Positions 44,282-53,157 of a DNA stretch of 64,000 nucleotides are shown here, one piece after another. Position numbers and translations under genes: made by a program. The stretch's first letter is position 1, and each line of letters begins with the position of its first letter. Under the pieces are notes generated by a model. It saw only the letters and a program-made list of their open reading frames with translations, searched no databases and was not told the DNA's origin. Origin of the DNA: CBDFKS01 sp965248905 (GTDB taxonomy: Bacteria > Chloroflexota > Dehalococcoidia > Lucifugimonadales > JAGWBF01); the NCBI GenBank assembly GCA_965248905.1, contig CBDFKS010000007.1, positions 1,240,001-1,304,000 of the forward strand. The letters run 5' to 3'.

Positions 44282-44621
44282 TGAAACGTACCGGAACCAA
44301 AAGGATGCCCTGAACAGGCAACTCAAGCGCATCGATCCGCCGTCGAATAGCAACCGAATCCTCCGAATCGAACGCGCCGTACAACTTCTGAAAGACTTTA
44401 CCACTCTCTGGGCACATTCCGGGGTCACAGACGCCCAAAGGGAATCTATAATAAAGGGAATATTCGTTGAAGTCCGGTTGCAGGGGGAGACCTTGATGGC
44501 AGTCAGGCCTAAGGCTGCCTACGAAGCCCTGTTCGCCTATTTGGTCTGTGGTGGAGTAAGAAAGTGTCGGGGTGAGTGGATTCGAACCACCGGCCTCCAC
44601 GTCCCGAACGTGGCGCGCTAG
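44236..44621 (+). pseudogene. C-terminal remnant of a serine recombinase, reading into tRNA-Pro
   Basis: After the fusion point the frame reads GEDITDETYRNQKDALNRQL (coiled-coil of large serine recombinases), IERAVQLLKDFTTLWAHSGV and IIKGIFVEVRLQGETLMAVR, and AYEALFAYLVCGGVRKCRGE, and passes into the 3' end of the tRNA-Pro gene before a TAG at 44619. N-terminal catalytic domain is absent. This C-terminal design with an overlap into a tRNA is common for recombinases of integrative elements. Confidence 0.8.
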
Positions 44622-44639
44622 CCACTGCGCTACACCCCG
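44567..44639 (-). tRNA. tRNA-Pro (anticodon CGG)
   Basis: Minus-strand CGGGGTGTAGCGCAGTGGCT starts the acceptor and D arm. The anticodon arm is CCACG-TTCGGGA-CGTGG with CGG in the loop; T arm CCGGTGG ... TTCGAATCC; acceptor CACCCCG plus discriminator A. All arms pair. CCA is not encoded. Confidence 0.93.
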
Positions 44640-44810
44640 CAGACCATCATTATAACTTACAAGGCAACCCAGAGATAGACCAAAGACCAACGGGTTCTAT
44701 CCGATGCCAACACTTGACTAGCTTCCTGAGGTGAGGTAGCATCCCCTTGATTTTCAATTTTTGTACATAGCTCCGGGGTTATAGAAGAATCATCCGGGGA
44801 GGTGGAGCGA

Positions 44811-45362
44811 ATGACACAAGAGGCCCAGACGGCCTTGACGCCTGAGGTCAAGGCCATGATCGGCGTGACAGGAGACGTGGTTGAATGCTGGGGTGAAGTC
44901 GACAAGGAGTACTTGAGACGATTCACCCAGGCAGTGATGGACCCGGATCCAAGGTACTGGGACGAAGAGTTCGCCAAGAGCACTAGATATGGCCAGCTGA
45001 TAGCTCCGCCAATCATGGTGAGCTACATGCCCGGAAGATTATCCCCATCAAAAGGAGACGCCGTAACCCTGGCGTTTCAGGATAACCCTCAGTCCGATGG
45101 CATAGGAGGGGTCAAGCTAGAAGGTGAACTGCCACCCTTACCCACTAACCTTGTCAGGATTCTCAACGCCGGCAATGAACTGGAGATTTATCAATACCCC
45201 AGCATCGGAGACAAGATATTTTTTCAGAACAAGTACGCAGACATTAATGAGCGAACGGGTCGAGACGGTAACCATTTTCTAATAGTGACCAAAGAAACAA
45301 CCTTTCGCAACCAAAAAGATGATCTTCTTTGCATCACCCGCTATTCCTTCATCCGCCGATAA
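44811..45362 (+). CDS. MaoC-like dehydratase, N-terminal type hot-dog domain protein
   Basis: A 183-residue protein of the FAS1-like dehydratase/MaoC N-terminal family: GEVDKEYLRRFTQAVMDPDPRYW, then APPIMVSYMPGRLSPS, and a terminal LCITRYSFIRR. The ATG at 44811 is preferred, with GGGGAGGTGG upstream; GTG 44802 would overlap that site. It sits next to a second MaoC-like gene, and the pair is likely a heteromeric hydratase acting on an acyl-CoA or a similar thioester. Confidence 0.85.
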   Translation: MTQEAQTALTPEVKAMIGVTGDVVECWGEVDKEYLRRFTQAVMDPDPRYWDEEFAKSTRYGQLIAPPIMVSYMPGRLSPSKGDAVTLAFQDNPQSDGIGGVKLEGELPPLPTNLVRILNAGNELEIYQYPSIGDKIFFQNKYADINERTGRDGNHFLIVTKETTFRNQKDDLLCITRYSFIRR

Positions 45363-45417
45363 TTAAATAAATCTGTTAACTTTCTCCATGGGCACACAGC
45401 AAAAGAGAGGACAGAGC

Positions 45418-45978
45418 ATGGCACTAGAACTGGAAGAGCTTCTGAAGCTATCTCCGTCGGAGATGGTTAAGCACAACGAGAAACCTACCGCTGAGGAACT
45501 TAGAAACAAGCGACAGATCTACTATGAAGACGTGTACGAGGGCATGGAGCTGCCCAAATACATCTACCAGCCCACTCCTACTCACCTGTTCCGCTGGAGT
45601 GCGGCTATAGAGAACTGGCACCGTATCCACTACGATCTGGACTTCGCCACCAACCACGACAAGCTACCCAGCGTTCTGGTGCAGGGATCGTGGAAACAGA
45701 GCGCCGTGCCTCAATATATAAAGGACTGGACTCTGCCCGATGGCTGGCCATGGAAAGCGTCCTTTGAACATCGAGCCATGCTCGTGCCAGGAGACATACT
45801 TATATTGTGGGGCAAGGTCACCAGCAAATACGAGAAGGCCCGTATGGGCTTCGTAGAGCTGGAGATCGGCATGAAAACGCAGGACGCCGTCGAAAGCATG
45901 CCCGGCACCGCTACGGTAGTCCTTCCTTTGAAGAATGGCGAACCCATCCCTTATCCTTTCGTACCACCCGAGGCGTAA
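45418..45978 (+). CDS. MaoC-family dehydratase
   Basis: 186 residues. Core features: YYEDVYEGMELPKYIYQPTP, IENWHRIHYDLDFATNHDKL, PSVLVQGSWKQSAVPQYI with the hydratase D-x-x-x-x-H type residues (Y-D-L-D ... H), and an ending VVLPLKNGEPIPYPF. The ATG at 45418 follows GAGGACAGAGC. It works with the gene just upstream, 55 bp away. Confidence 0.87.
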   Translation: MALELEELLKLSPSEMVKHNEKPTAEELRNKRQIYYEDVYEGMELPKYIYQPTPTHLFRWSAAIENWHRIHYDLDFATNHDKLPSVLVQGSWKQSAVPQYIKDWTLPDGWPWKASFEHRAMLVPGDILILWGKVTSKYEKARMGFVELEIGMKTQDAVESMPGTATVVLPLKNGEPIPYPFVPPEA

Positions 45979-45992
45979 TACAGCCTAAGATT

Positions 45993-46060
45993 TGCCACAG
46001 AGACACAAAGTCACAGAGAACAGTAATATTACCCCTCTGCGCCTCGGTGACTACGTGGCT
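45993..46060. repeat. Imperfect palindromic intergenic repeat
   Basis: GCCACAGAGACACAAAGTCA at the left and a mirror (CTGCGCCTCGGTGACTACGTGG) at the right form an inverted pair of about 20 bases with an AT-rich centre. Similar CACAGAGACACAGAG-type elements are dispersed in many genomes. It lies between the MaoC gene and the next ATG. Confidence 0.55.
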
Positions 46061-46077
46061 AAACCATGGGAGGCATA

Positions 46078-46347
46078 ATGGCCAGATTCATGGCTATTCA
46101 CAACGTCCCCAACATTACTCAGGAGCAGTTCCAGGAAACCCTGGATGAAGTGAAAAAGTGGCGGCCCGACCGTCGTACCACGATATTGAAAGTGTACTGC
46201 AACCTGTCTGAGGGGAAGCTGATCTCGGAATGCGAATCAGTGGAGCAGGCCCAGTTCGAGGACTGGATGAACGAGGTAGGCTGGCCTTGTGAGGCTATTT
46301 ATCAGGTTGACCTAATCCACCAGGTGGGCCGCATCTGGCAGTTGTAA
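46078..46347 (+). CDS. DUF4242 (SCO4226-like, nickel-binding) small protein
   Basis: 89 residues: MARFMAIHNVPNITQEQFQE, VKKWRPDRRTTILKVYCNLS, EGKLISECESVEQAQFEDWM, WPCEAIYQVDLI. A ferredoxin-like dimer, related to a nickel-binding protein of Streptomyces. Metal binding here is not demonstrated. The ATG at 46078 follows GGGAGGCATA. Confidence 0.8.
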   Translation: MARFMAIHNVPNITQEQFQETLDEVKKWRPDRRTTILKVYCNLSEGKLISECESVEQAQFEDWMNEVGWPCEAIYQVDLIHQVGRIWQL

Positions 46348-46407
46348 TGAAGGCTGCTATGGCGTGTCGATGGCTGAGATAACGACTCTGGTGGTGAGGG
46401 GTAGCAG

Positions 46408-47006
46408 ATGCCCATTATGACCGCTGCTCAAGCATTGGTGCGTTCCCTGGCCAGGGAGGGCGTCGAGGTTATCTTCGGGCTCCCCGGCGTCCAGATAATG
46501 GACGTTTTCGATGTCTTGCACGGAGAGCCAGGCATCCGATTAGTGATGGTGCATCACGAGCAGGCCACTACATACATGGCCGATGGCTATGCTAGGACTA
46601 ACGGAAAGGTGGGAGTGGGAGCCAAGATAGGCAATCCAGCCCGCCAGGTGGTCGCCATTTGTGGTGACGGGGGTTTCACGTATGGCATCCCAGACCTGGC
46701 CACGGCGGTGCAAGAGGGGGCTAACATTGTCACCCTCGTATTCAAAACAGCTCTTTCGGTGCTTCACTGGCCAACCAACGGAAAAGATATGGAGGCAGAG
46801 TGTACGGCACTCCCCTTCGGAACCCTGACTTCGTCCAGCTGGCCGACTCCTTTGGCGCCTTGGGGATCAAGATTTCCGGGCCGGAAGAGTTGGGCGATGC
46901 CCTCCGGAATGCTCTGAAGAGCGACCGGCCCGTGGTTATGGAGGTGCCCATGCCGGTCCTCGATCCTCCGTTCCAGATACCTCCCAAAGGAGCGATACCG
47001 GCTTAG
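46408..47006 (+). pseudogene. Thiamine-diphosphate enzyme (acetolactate-synthase-like), internally deleted and frameshifted
   Basis: The N-terminal PYR domain start (AQALVRSLAREGVEVIFGLP, VMVHHEQATTYMADGYARTN) jumps directly into the C-terminal ThDP-binding part (RQVVAICGDGGFTYGIPDLA), deleting around 330 residues. A run of four A near 46744-46748 then shifts the frame; the correct continuation reads NSSFGASLANQRKRYGGRVY and GTPLRNPDFVQLADSFGALG to the stop at 47004. Two lesions make it dead. Confidence 0.88.
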
Positions 47007-47120
47007 CCCTTTAACCAGTCTCGAGTCGTTTACTGTCCACCCTGAGATTTCCCGCATAAGCCACCCTGTACTGTTCTTCTATCGTAGAATAGAAGCACAT
47101 CAGGTTACAGGAGAAGTATC

Positions 47121-47951
47121 ATGGCATTGCTTTCTCTTAAACGCTCCGGCGTGGGAGTGGTAGAGATATCCGGGGTCATTGGCGTGGGAGTTCGCATACC
47201 CGTTTATTCCCGACTGTTCGAAGGCTTACGCACCGATCGGAGATTCAAGGCCGTTATCGTGGAGATGGACTCTCCAGGCGGAACCGCTTCCGGTTCCGAG
47301 CTACTCTACCATGGCCTTCTCCGAGTGGCACGAGAAAAGCCGGTGGTGGCGTTCATCCGAGGCACGGGAGCGTCTGGAGGTTATTACATAAGCTGTGCAG
47401 CGCATAAGATCGTAGCGCTACCATCGTCTCTCGTGGGCTCCATAGGAGTCATTTACCTGAGACCCGTACTGCAACAGCTACTCCAGAAGCTGGGGATAAG
47501 CTATTCGGTCTACAAGGAGGGGAGGCTGAAGGATATGACCGGCTTCTGGCGGACTCCAACCTCCGAGGAGGAAGGCAAGTTCCAAGGGCTCATAGATGAA
47601 ATCTACGATAACTTCGTCAATGAAGTCGCCTCAGGTAGACATATGGAAGAGAGCAAAGTGAGGGAGCTGGCGACGGGAGAGATATTCACCGGCAAGGGCG
47701 CCAAGGAGCGCGGCCTCGTCGACGAGCTGGGCGATTTCGACGTGGCCTTGGACTTGGCCGCGGACTTGGGTAAGACCCGCCGTAGGCCGACTTGGGTAAA
47801 GCCCAAAAGACCGCTATTCGAGCGCTTCGTAGGTCGCATCGGCGGTCCCACGGCGATGCCGAGGATCGTCTCAGAGCTCGACGGGTTGTTGGCCGGAGGA
47901 TTGTATTACATGGCGCCGGGGTTCGTGCCAAGTGCTTCAATAGACGAGTAG
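47121..47951 (+). CDS. sppA: Signal peptide peptidase SppA (S49)
   Basis: 276 residues. Core of the S49 serine peptidases: VIVEMDSPGGTASGSELLY, the nucleophile Ser in FIRGTGASGGYYISCAAHK and the general base Lys in VYKEGRLKDMTG. It degrades signal peptides left in the membrane. There is no obvious N-terminal membrane anchor, so it is the short bacterial/archaeal form. Starts ATG after AGGAGAAGTATC. Confidence 0.92.
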   Translation: MALLSLKRSGVGVVEISGVIGVGVRIPVYSRLFEGLRTDRRFKAVIVEMDSPGGTASGSELLYHGLLRVAREKPVVAFIRGTGASGGYYISCAAHKIVALPSSLVGSIGVIYLRPVLQQLLQKLGISYSVYKEGRLKDMTGFWRTPTSEEEGKFQGLIDEIYDNFVNEVASGRHMEESKVRELATGEIFTGKGAKERGLVDELGDFDVALDLAADLGKTRRRPTWVKPKRPLFERFVGRIGGPTAMPRIVSELDGLLAGGLYYMAPGFVPSASIDE

Positions 47952-48001
47952 GACTCGCTTATAGCCACGTCAGGGTCCAGTAAGGTTAATCTTACCAGGC
48001 G

Positions 48002-48796
48002 CTACTGCTTCTTCAACTCTATCTCAATCCGCTCCTGCCTCTTCGCCTCCTGCCACAGCTTCTCCTTCTCGGCAAGCGGAAGCTCAGGAAAATCCTGGCT
48101 TCTTTCGGAAGCCAGGCGCTCCATCGTGAGATATCGCCCCTGAAAGCGGGTGTTGGCCTGCCTCAGAGCATCTTCGGCGTGGATGCCCATCCAGCGAGCC
48201 AGGTTGACCATGGTGAAGAGCAGGTCACCCATCTCCTGGGCCTTTCCTTCCTGGTCAGGAGCGCTCCTTAGCTCATCGACCTCCTCCACCAGCTTGTCCA
48301 GCACCCCTGAGATGTCGTTCCACTCGAAACCTGCCTTACCCACCCTGTCCTGCATCAGCTGAGCTGAGGCCAGGGCCGGTAGCTCCTTGGGTATCCCTTC
48401 GACCGGTGACTTACGGCCCCCTTCCGCCGCCTTTAGCTTTTCCCAGTTGAGCTCCACCTCACGGGCATCGGAGGCCACAGCGTCATCGAAGACGTGGGGA
48501 TGACGCCGGACCAGCTTCTGACTGATACCCGCAACAACGTCATCAATACAGAACGCCTCCGATTCCTTAGCCATTTGGGAGTGGAATACCACCTGGACCA
48601 GGATATCACCGAGCTCCTCTGAGAGTTTGGCCGGTTCATTGCTGTCTATGGCCTCGAGCACTTCGTAGCACTCTTCCAGCAGATGACGCTTTAGTGACTG
48701 GTGAGTCTGTTCCCTGTCCCAGGGGCAACCACCGGGTGATCTGAGGCGCTCAATGATATCTACGAGGGTCTCGAAGGAGCCGGGCTTGTGTTCCAT
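48002..48796 (-). CDS. mazG: Nucleoside triphosphate pyrophosphohydrolase MazG
   Basis: 264 residues from ATG 48796, with TTGAGGTATTTT upstream. Two MazG domains: LEECYEVLEAIDSNEPAKLS with ELGDILVQVVFHSQMA (E-E-x-x-E and E-x-x-D metal motifs), and a second copy LVEEVDELRSAP with EMGDLLFTMVNLARWMGI. The N-terminal LRSPGGCPWDREQTHQSL is a family signature. It hydrolyses NTPs to NMP and PPi and cleans mutagenic nucleotides. A longer ORF to 48874 is unlikely. Confidence 0.94.
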   Translation of the reverse strand: MEHKPGSFETLVDIIERLRSPGGCPWDREQTHQSLKRHLLEECYEVLEAIDSNEPAKLSEELGDILVQVVFHSQMAKESEAFCIDDVVAGISQKLVRRHPHVFDDAVASDAREVELNWEKLKAAEGGRKSPVEGIPKELPALASAQLMQDRVGKAGFEWNDISGVLDKLVEEVDELRSAPDQEGKAQEMGDLLFTMVNLARWMGIHAEDALRQANTRFQGRYLTMERLASERSQDFPELPLAEKEKLWQEAKRQERIEIELKKQ

Positions 48797-48898
48797 AAAA
48801 TACCTCAAATATGATGGGCACAATACAGGGAGATTCTCAATCGCATTATATAAACGGCCTTGGTTGAATGACAAGGCTTGAGATGCTACGGTATATCT

Positions 48899-49651
48899 AT
48901 GAGATTGCGCCTAACCTCTAAGGTAGCAGGCCAGCTATCCACGGTCCTGTTTATAGTTGCGGTCCCCCTTTTCCTCATTACCATCAGCGTGACCTGGGCC
49001 ATCAACGACCTGCGCCTATACCGTTACGGTTTCGAAGAATACAACGTATCTATCGTGACAGGTATTGATCACGACGAGCTGATGACGGCCGCGCGCCAAA
49101 TCAGGGGCTATTTCAACTCCACCAGAGAACCTCTCGACATAAGGGCCAATGTTTTCGGAGAGGACACGGAGCTTTTCAGTCAGCGCGAAGTGATACACAT
49201 GCGGGACGTTAAGCACCTAATCTGGGGAGTCTACGGAGTCGCGGCGGCCAGCGGATTGTACCTCATAGGATTTACGGCCGCGGGCTTCGCCGTCCGCAGG
49301 AGTAACTTTGCCCACACTCTATCCAGACGTCTACTATCGGGTAGCGGCCTGACAATAGTATTGGTGGCCGTCGTTGGCTTGTTCTCTCTAGTGGGATTCG
49401 ACTCGCTGTTCACGAAGTTCCACGAGCTGAGCTTCGCTAACGACTTTTGGAGGCTAGACCCTAACAGGGATTACCTGGTGATGATGTTCCCCCAAGGCTT
49501 CTGGTTCGACGCCACTCTATTCGTAGGCTTGGCTGCGGTCGTAGGCTCCTTAGTTGTAGTGGCGATTACTGGGGGATTTCTGATCTTGGAGCGACGTCAG
49601 AGCCGTAGGAAACAGCGGGCCGTCTTGCAGAATCCTTCGACCCTACCATGA
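48899..49651 (+). CDS. Integral membrane protein (TIGR01906/DUF1461 type)
   Basis: 250 residues with about five transmembrane segments: LSTVLFIVAVPLFLITISVTW, IWGVYGVAAASGLYLIGFT, GLTIVLVAVVGLFSLVG and ATLFVGLAAVVGSLVVVAI. Between helices 1 and 2 lies a loop with DDEL-like content (DHDELMTAARQIRGYFNS, DTELFSQREVIHMRDVK), matching the TIGR01906 family (membrane protein of unknown function). ATG 48899; no clear Shine-Dalgarno. Confidence 0.75.
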   Translation: MRLRLTSKVAGQLSTVLFIVAVPLFLITISVTWAINDLRLYRYGFEEYNVSIVTGIDHDELMTAARQIRGYFNSTREPLDIRANVFGEDTELFSQREVIHMRDVKHLIWGVYGVAAASGLYLIGFTAAGFAVRRSNFAHTLSRRLLSGSGLTIVLVAVVGLFSLVGFDSLFTKFHELSFANDFWRLDPNRDYLVMMFPQGFWFDATLFVGLAAVVGSLVVVAITGGFLILERRQSRRKQRAVLQNPSTLP

Positions 49652-49727
49652 GCAATATAAGCTACATATGAACAGGTAGAGCCAGAAACTCTAGCCAAAC
49701 GTATGGAGAAGTAAGGACTTAGTCCAT

Positions 49728-49946
49728 TTAGCAACCACAGTTGCCGCAACCGGAAGGCCCACAACCTCCCATACCGGCCATAGAGCCGAGCTCTCCGTCG
49801 TCGCCGGCTCTAACGGCTGCGAAGAGAGAGATGGCCCGCTGGGCGGGCTGGCCGCACCGGGGACAGCCTGCATCAGGCTCAGTCATGGACTGTAGCTTAT
49901 CAAACTTGTATTCACACGTGGGGCATAGATATTCATATATAGGCAT
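49728..49946 (-). CDS. FmdB-type zinc-ribbon protein
   Basis: 72 residues: MPIYEYLCPTCEYKFDKLQS and PDAGCPRCGQPAQRAIS, a C-x-x-C/C-x-x-C zinc ribbon of the FmdB/CxxC_CxxC_SSSS family. The tail CGPSGCGNCGC adds more cysteines. ATG 49946 follows AAAGGATATAAC. Its role is unclear; relatives regulate genes for amide and formamide use in some bacteria. Confidence 0.9.
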   Translation of the reverse strand: MPIYEYLCPTCEYKFDKLQSMTEPDAGCPRCGQPAQRAISLFAAVRAGDDGELGSMAGMGGCGPSGCGNCGC

Positions 49947-50033
49947 GTTATATCCTTTTAGCGATCCTTCAAAAAATGTAGCGCATATACCTCTAAGAGT
50001 CAAGGAACCCAGACAGGCACTAAGGTCTTTCGA

Positions 50034-50113
50034 CTGTCACTGTGAGGGGTTTAGCCCCGAAGCAGTCTCTTACGATGAGAAAGGAGATTGCTTCGCTTCG
50101 CTCGCAACGACAG
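50034..50113. repeat. Dispersed palindromic repeat
   Basis: CTGTCACTGTGAGGGGTTTA at the left, and CTTCGCTCGCAACGACAG at the right, with GAAGCAGTCTC facing GAGATTGCTTC inside. This is the known GTCATTGCGAG-type intergenic repeat found in many bacterial genomes. Confidence 0.7.
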
Positions 50114-50224
50114 TAGGAGAGAACCGAAAGCCCCTGGACAGGCACCGGTTCTCCATAGCTAGATTTGTAGTACAATAATCTGGTAAGCGGACGCAGCGGA
50201 GACTGGAGTTAGGGAGACACCCAG

Positions 50225-50740
50225 TTGAGTCTTCAAGACGTCTTGATCCCCGGCGAGAAAGTGCTCTCTGAGTGTAAGCCCCTCTACGCCACGTCTCGCC
50301 GCATCATACGCTACGACGAAGGCCCCGGAGCCGAGCCGATGGCTGAACTCGCCTATCACCAGATTTCAGGGGTACAGGTAAGGCAGCAGCCAAGCTACTT
50401 CATGATGGTTTTCGGCGCCTTGTGCCTCATTTCGGCCCTTTATCTCACCTTATTGGGTCACATCTTCATCACAGCCCTTCCGGCGCTGGTGATCGGTGTG
50501 GTTCTCATGTTTTTTGGCGCACAGGGGAAATTTAGATATTATCAGCTTCGCTTGCGCAACGTCCCTCCTCCGGTAACCACTGAGCCAGAGACTAACTGGG
50601 ACACGACTGTCCGCCCATTCATGGAATCCATTGGTGTAATGACACCCGCCTATGAAGCTCTTTGGCGTCTGGACTACCATAGTGGCGGAAGCTTTATCGC
50701 CACAATCCGCACAGTCATCGGTCATCTGCCTGAGGTTTAG
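50225..50740 (+). CDS. Membrane protein with PH-like domain, hypothetical
   Basis: 171 residues starting at TTG 50225, with GGGAGACACC eight bases upstream. N-terminal PH-like beta sheet (LIPGEKVLSECKPLYATSRR, IIRYDEGPGAEPMAELAYHQ), then two membrane segments (MVFGALCLISALYLTLLGHIF, ALPALVIGVVLMFF). The C-terminal 45 residues are soluble. Similar to bacterial PH/YdbT-like proteins. Function unknown. Confidence 0.7.
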   Translation: MSLQDVLIPGEKVLSECKPLYATSRRIIRYDEGPGAEPMAELAYHQISGVQVRQQPSYFMMVFGALCLISALYLTLLGHIFITALPALVIGVVLMFFGAQGKFRYYQLRLRNVPPPVTTEPETNWDTTVRPFMESIGVMTPAYEALWRLDYHSGGSFIATIRTVIGHLPEV

Positions 50741-50758
50741 CCAGCTGATCGGGTCTTT

Positions 50759-50873
50759 CCCACTCTAACTCTCCCCCATCAAGTGGGGAAGAACAAGTCC
50801 CTTCCCCCTCGATGGGGGAAGGCTAGGATGGGGGTGAAACGATGCATCAATTTTAAAGTTGGGCAACTACTAG
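50759..50873. repeat. Solo IS-end derived repeat (MITE-like)
   Basis: This 115-bp segment contains two hairpins (CCCCCATCAAGTGGGG and CCCCTCGATGGGGG) and the arm ggctaggatgggggtgaaacg, ending tttaaagttgggcaactactag. Its reverse complement follows the same order as the left end of the IS4-like element at 35449, and it shares the acaagtcccttcccc string with the right end. No transposase lies inside. Confidence 0.7.
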
Positions 50874-50928
50874 CCTATTGCCCGATTTATTCCGATTCTG
50901 CTCCTCTTGGATCCACAGTCCGAGACCC

Positions 50929-51924
50929 TCAACCAAGGGAATAAACGAGGAACAGTCCCAGACCATAGACAAGACAGATTAAGGCCATCACGGGTCTTGT
51001 AGGTATTCGTCGAGATTGGCCTCGAAGCAATATCTGCCACAGGCCCAGCACCATGAGGAGGACGGCAATCAGTCCCGCGACAACAGGCTCCCTCCCCAGG
51101 GACTCCAACAACGGGCCCTCGCGATAGAAGGGGTCTGCGAGGGCTAGGACCAGAATAGTGAAGGCACAGCTACCGTAGAGGTTGCCCACAGCCAAGTCCG
51201 CCGCCCCGAGACGAGCCGCGGCTATCGTGGCTGATGCCTCGGGCATGGTGGTAACCAGAGCAACGGCAACCACACCGAGAAAACCTTTTGCCAGGCCGGT
51301 AATTTCTGCGATCTCCTCCACGCTGTAAGCTAAGAACGGCGCAGCGATGACCACGCCCAGAGAGGCAAGGCCGAAATACAGCCACGCTGTTCCTGCGCTT
51401 GTTTGGTAAGCTGGTGGACCATTGGTTGTTGTGGAAACCTCTCGGGGCCTCATCATGTAGACGATACGCATGCCCGCGAGGTAGAGGACCAGAAGCAGAA
51501 TGGAAGCCAGCCCTACTCCCCGGACGGAAACACCGATGTGCACGGTACTCAGCAGCACCGCCAGGGATGTAAGCGTGATGGCAATGATTACCAGATACGA
51601 ATGAGTGGACGCTACCCTACGAAAGAATCCGGCTCCACCAAACAGCAATACCACTATGGCTAACACGAAGATATTGACCATGTTGGTCCCGAAAATGTTG
51701 CCGCCAACAAGCTCCGGCTGGTCTCGGCTTGCCGCGGTAATGCTCGCTATTAGCTCGGGCAAGGAAGTAGCAGCAGCGACCAGTATGGCGCCCACCCACA
51801 ACCTTCCCCATCCCGTCAGCTCGGCGAGTATGTCGCCATACTTTGCCAGGAACACGCCACAAATAACTACCAGTACGGCACTTCCGACAAAGAAAAGTAA
51901 GGGCTGTAAGAGCTCGCCAGTCAT
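50929..51924 (-). CDS. Sodium/calcium exchanger family membrane protein
   Basis: 331 residues, ten hydrophobic segments in two inverted halves, each with the alpha-repeat motif: AAATSLPELIASITAASRDQPELVGGNIFGT and TTMPEASATIAAARLGAADLAVGNLYGS (given here with its neighbours). These glutamate-containing G-N-x-x-G motifs are the cation sites of CaCA exchangers. It is predicted to export calcium or another cation in exchange for sodium or protons. ATG 51924. Confidence 0.9.
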   Translation of the reverse strand: MTGELLQPLLFFVGSAVLVVICGVFLAKYGDILAELTGWGRLWVGAILVAAATSLPELIASITAASRDQPELVGGNIFGTNMVNIFVLAIVVLLFGGAGFFRRVASTHSYLVIIAITLTSLAVLLSTVHIGVSVRGVGLASILLLVLYLAGMRIVYMMRPREVSTTTNGPPAYQTSAGTAWLYFGLASLGVVIAAPFLAYSVEEIAEITGLAKGFLGVVAVALVTTMPEASATIAAARLGAADLAVGNLYGSCAFTILVLALADPFYREGPLLESLGREPVVAGLIAVLLMVLGLWQILLRGQSRRIPTRPVMALICLVYGLGLFLVYSLG

Positions 51925-52316
51925 GCGCTGTTCACCATGTGTGGAGTGATGTCACAGAGGGCTCACTGAAACGACCATAGTTCCTTGGCAAGCCAGCTGC
52001 GACGGTTCCAAGTATAGCAAAGGAGTAGGCGGTCTGACTTAATGAATGCACTCAAAGTGGCAGTGGAACACATCAAGAGCCCTTCAATGAACCGGCGATA
52101 CCGAACGCCTCAGGGTCTTTCGAATGTCTTTCCGACGCAGATATTTCCGCTCGTCCTGAGCCCGTCGAAGGACGCCGCCATGGTTCGACAACTCGTCGGC
52201 TATGATCAGGATGAAGTCACCATGGGCAGCATAGGCAACCGACCGGCGGTTTGCTCCAGTCGTGGGCCCCAGATATAATGAGGTCTGATTCATAGCGGGC
52301 GTGGAGAACAGGTCAG
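51925..52316. other. Divergent intergenic region with a dispersed repeat
   Basis: About 390 bp between the exchanger (minus) and the lipoprotein gene (plus). It contains the common short repeat CGTCCTGAGCCCGTCGAAGG at 52152, palindromic at its ends. No coding frame recognised. Confidence 0.45.
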
Positions 52317-53141
52317 ATGAAACCAACGTCCGCCGAATGGAAGTGTAGATTGAGGGGTTTTCTGTTACTGTTGATAATGCTTGGGCTACTGGCCGCGTGC
52401 ACACAGGACCAAGAAAACGAGACAACTTCAGCAGAATCCAGAATCGCGGAACAAGCGATCACTCCTACACACAGCCCTTCAACAACCGAAACAGCCCAAC
52501 CATCTGATCCCCCAGCCACTCAAATAAGGGCAACTCTTGTGCCCAACACGCCATCTCCCTTTCCAAGGTCCACAACTGAACCAACAGCAACGCGAAGAGC
52601 AGAACCATCCAGACCTTTGCCTTCCGTTGATAGCACCATTACAGCGCCCGACACTGAAGAGGAATCTCAAGTACCTACCCCAACTCCGGAGTCTGAAACC
52701 GAACCTCTATCTCCGCCTCCACCGCCGTCACCAGCTTCACCCATATCCCTGGAAATGGATATCTCATACATTACCGGAACGAGGGTAGGTGCTGAAGCGG
52801 GATTTACGGTTACGCTGTTATCCGATGGCGATGCGGATGATGTATCGTTGAGTTTGGATGTACCCCCCGGCCTCGTTTTAATGAGCGGCGACCGGACGTG
52901 GACAGGCGACCTGCAGGACCGAGTACCGGTAACCCTGGGATACCTAGTGCATGCTATCGAAATCGGGGACTGGAGATTGGAAGCTTCGGCGAAATGGTAC
53001 TTCACGCCTGACTCATGGTACGGCGACAAGGATGAGCTCTGTATTCTATTGAGAAACGATTCCCACGAAGCAATGACTGGCCAATGTCCTGCTCAGCCCT
53101 CTCAGGCCACCGAAATCCCCGAGCTAAAGCCGGATCCGTAG
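52317..53141 (+). CDS. Lipoprotein with Pro/Ser/Thr linker and beta domain related to the neighbouring protease
   Basis: 274 residues. Lipobox LGLLAACTQD, then a long low-complexity linker rich in P, S, T and E (residues about 30-150), then a beta-sandwich of about 110 residues: ISLEMDISYITGTRVGAEAG, VSLSLDVPPGLVLMSGDRTW, GDWRLEASAKWYFTPDSWYG. That domain resembles residues 40-140 of the next gene product (same V-P-P-G-L and W-x-G-D pattern). The pair is 17 bp apart and probably co-transcribed. Function unknown. Confidence 0.8.
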   Translation: MKPTSAEWKCRLRGFLLLLIMLGLLAACTQDQENETTSAESRIAEQAITPTHSPSTTETAQPSDPPATQIRATLVPNTPSPFPRSTTEPTATRRAEPSRPLPSVDSTITAPDTEEESQVPTPTPESETEPLSPPPPPSPASPISLEMDISYITGTRVGAEAGFTVTLLSDGDADDVSLSLDVPPGLVLMSGDRTWTGDLQDRVPVTLGYLVHAIEIGDWRLEASAKWYFTPDSWYGDKDELCILLRNDSHEAMTGQCPAQPSQATEIPELKPDP

Positions 53142-53157
53142 CGATGACAGCTAACGA

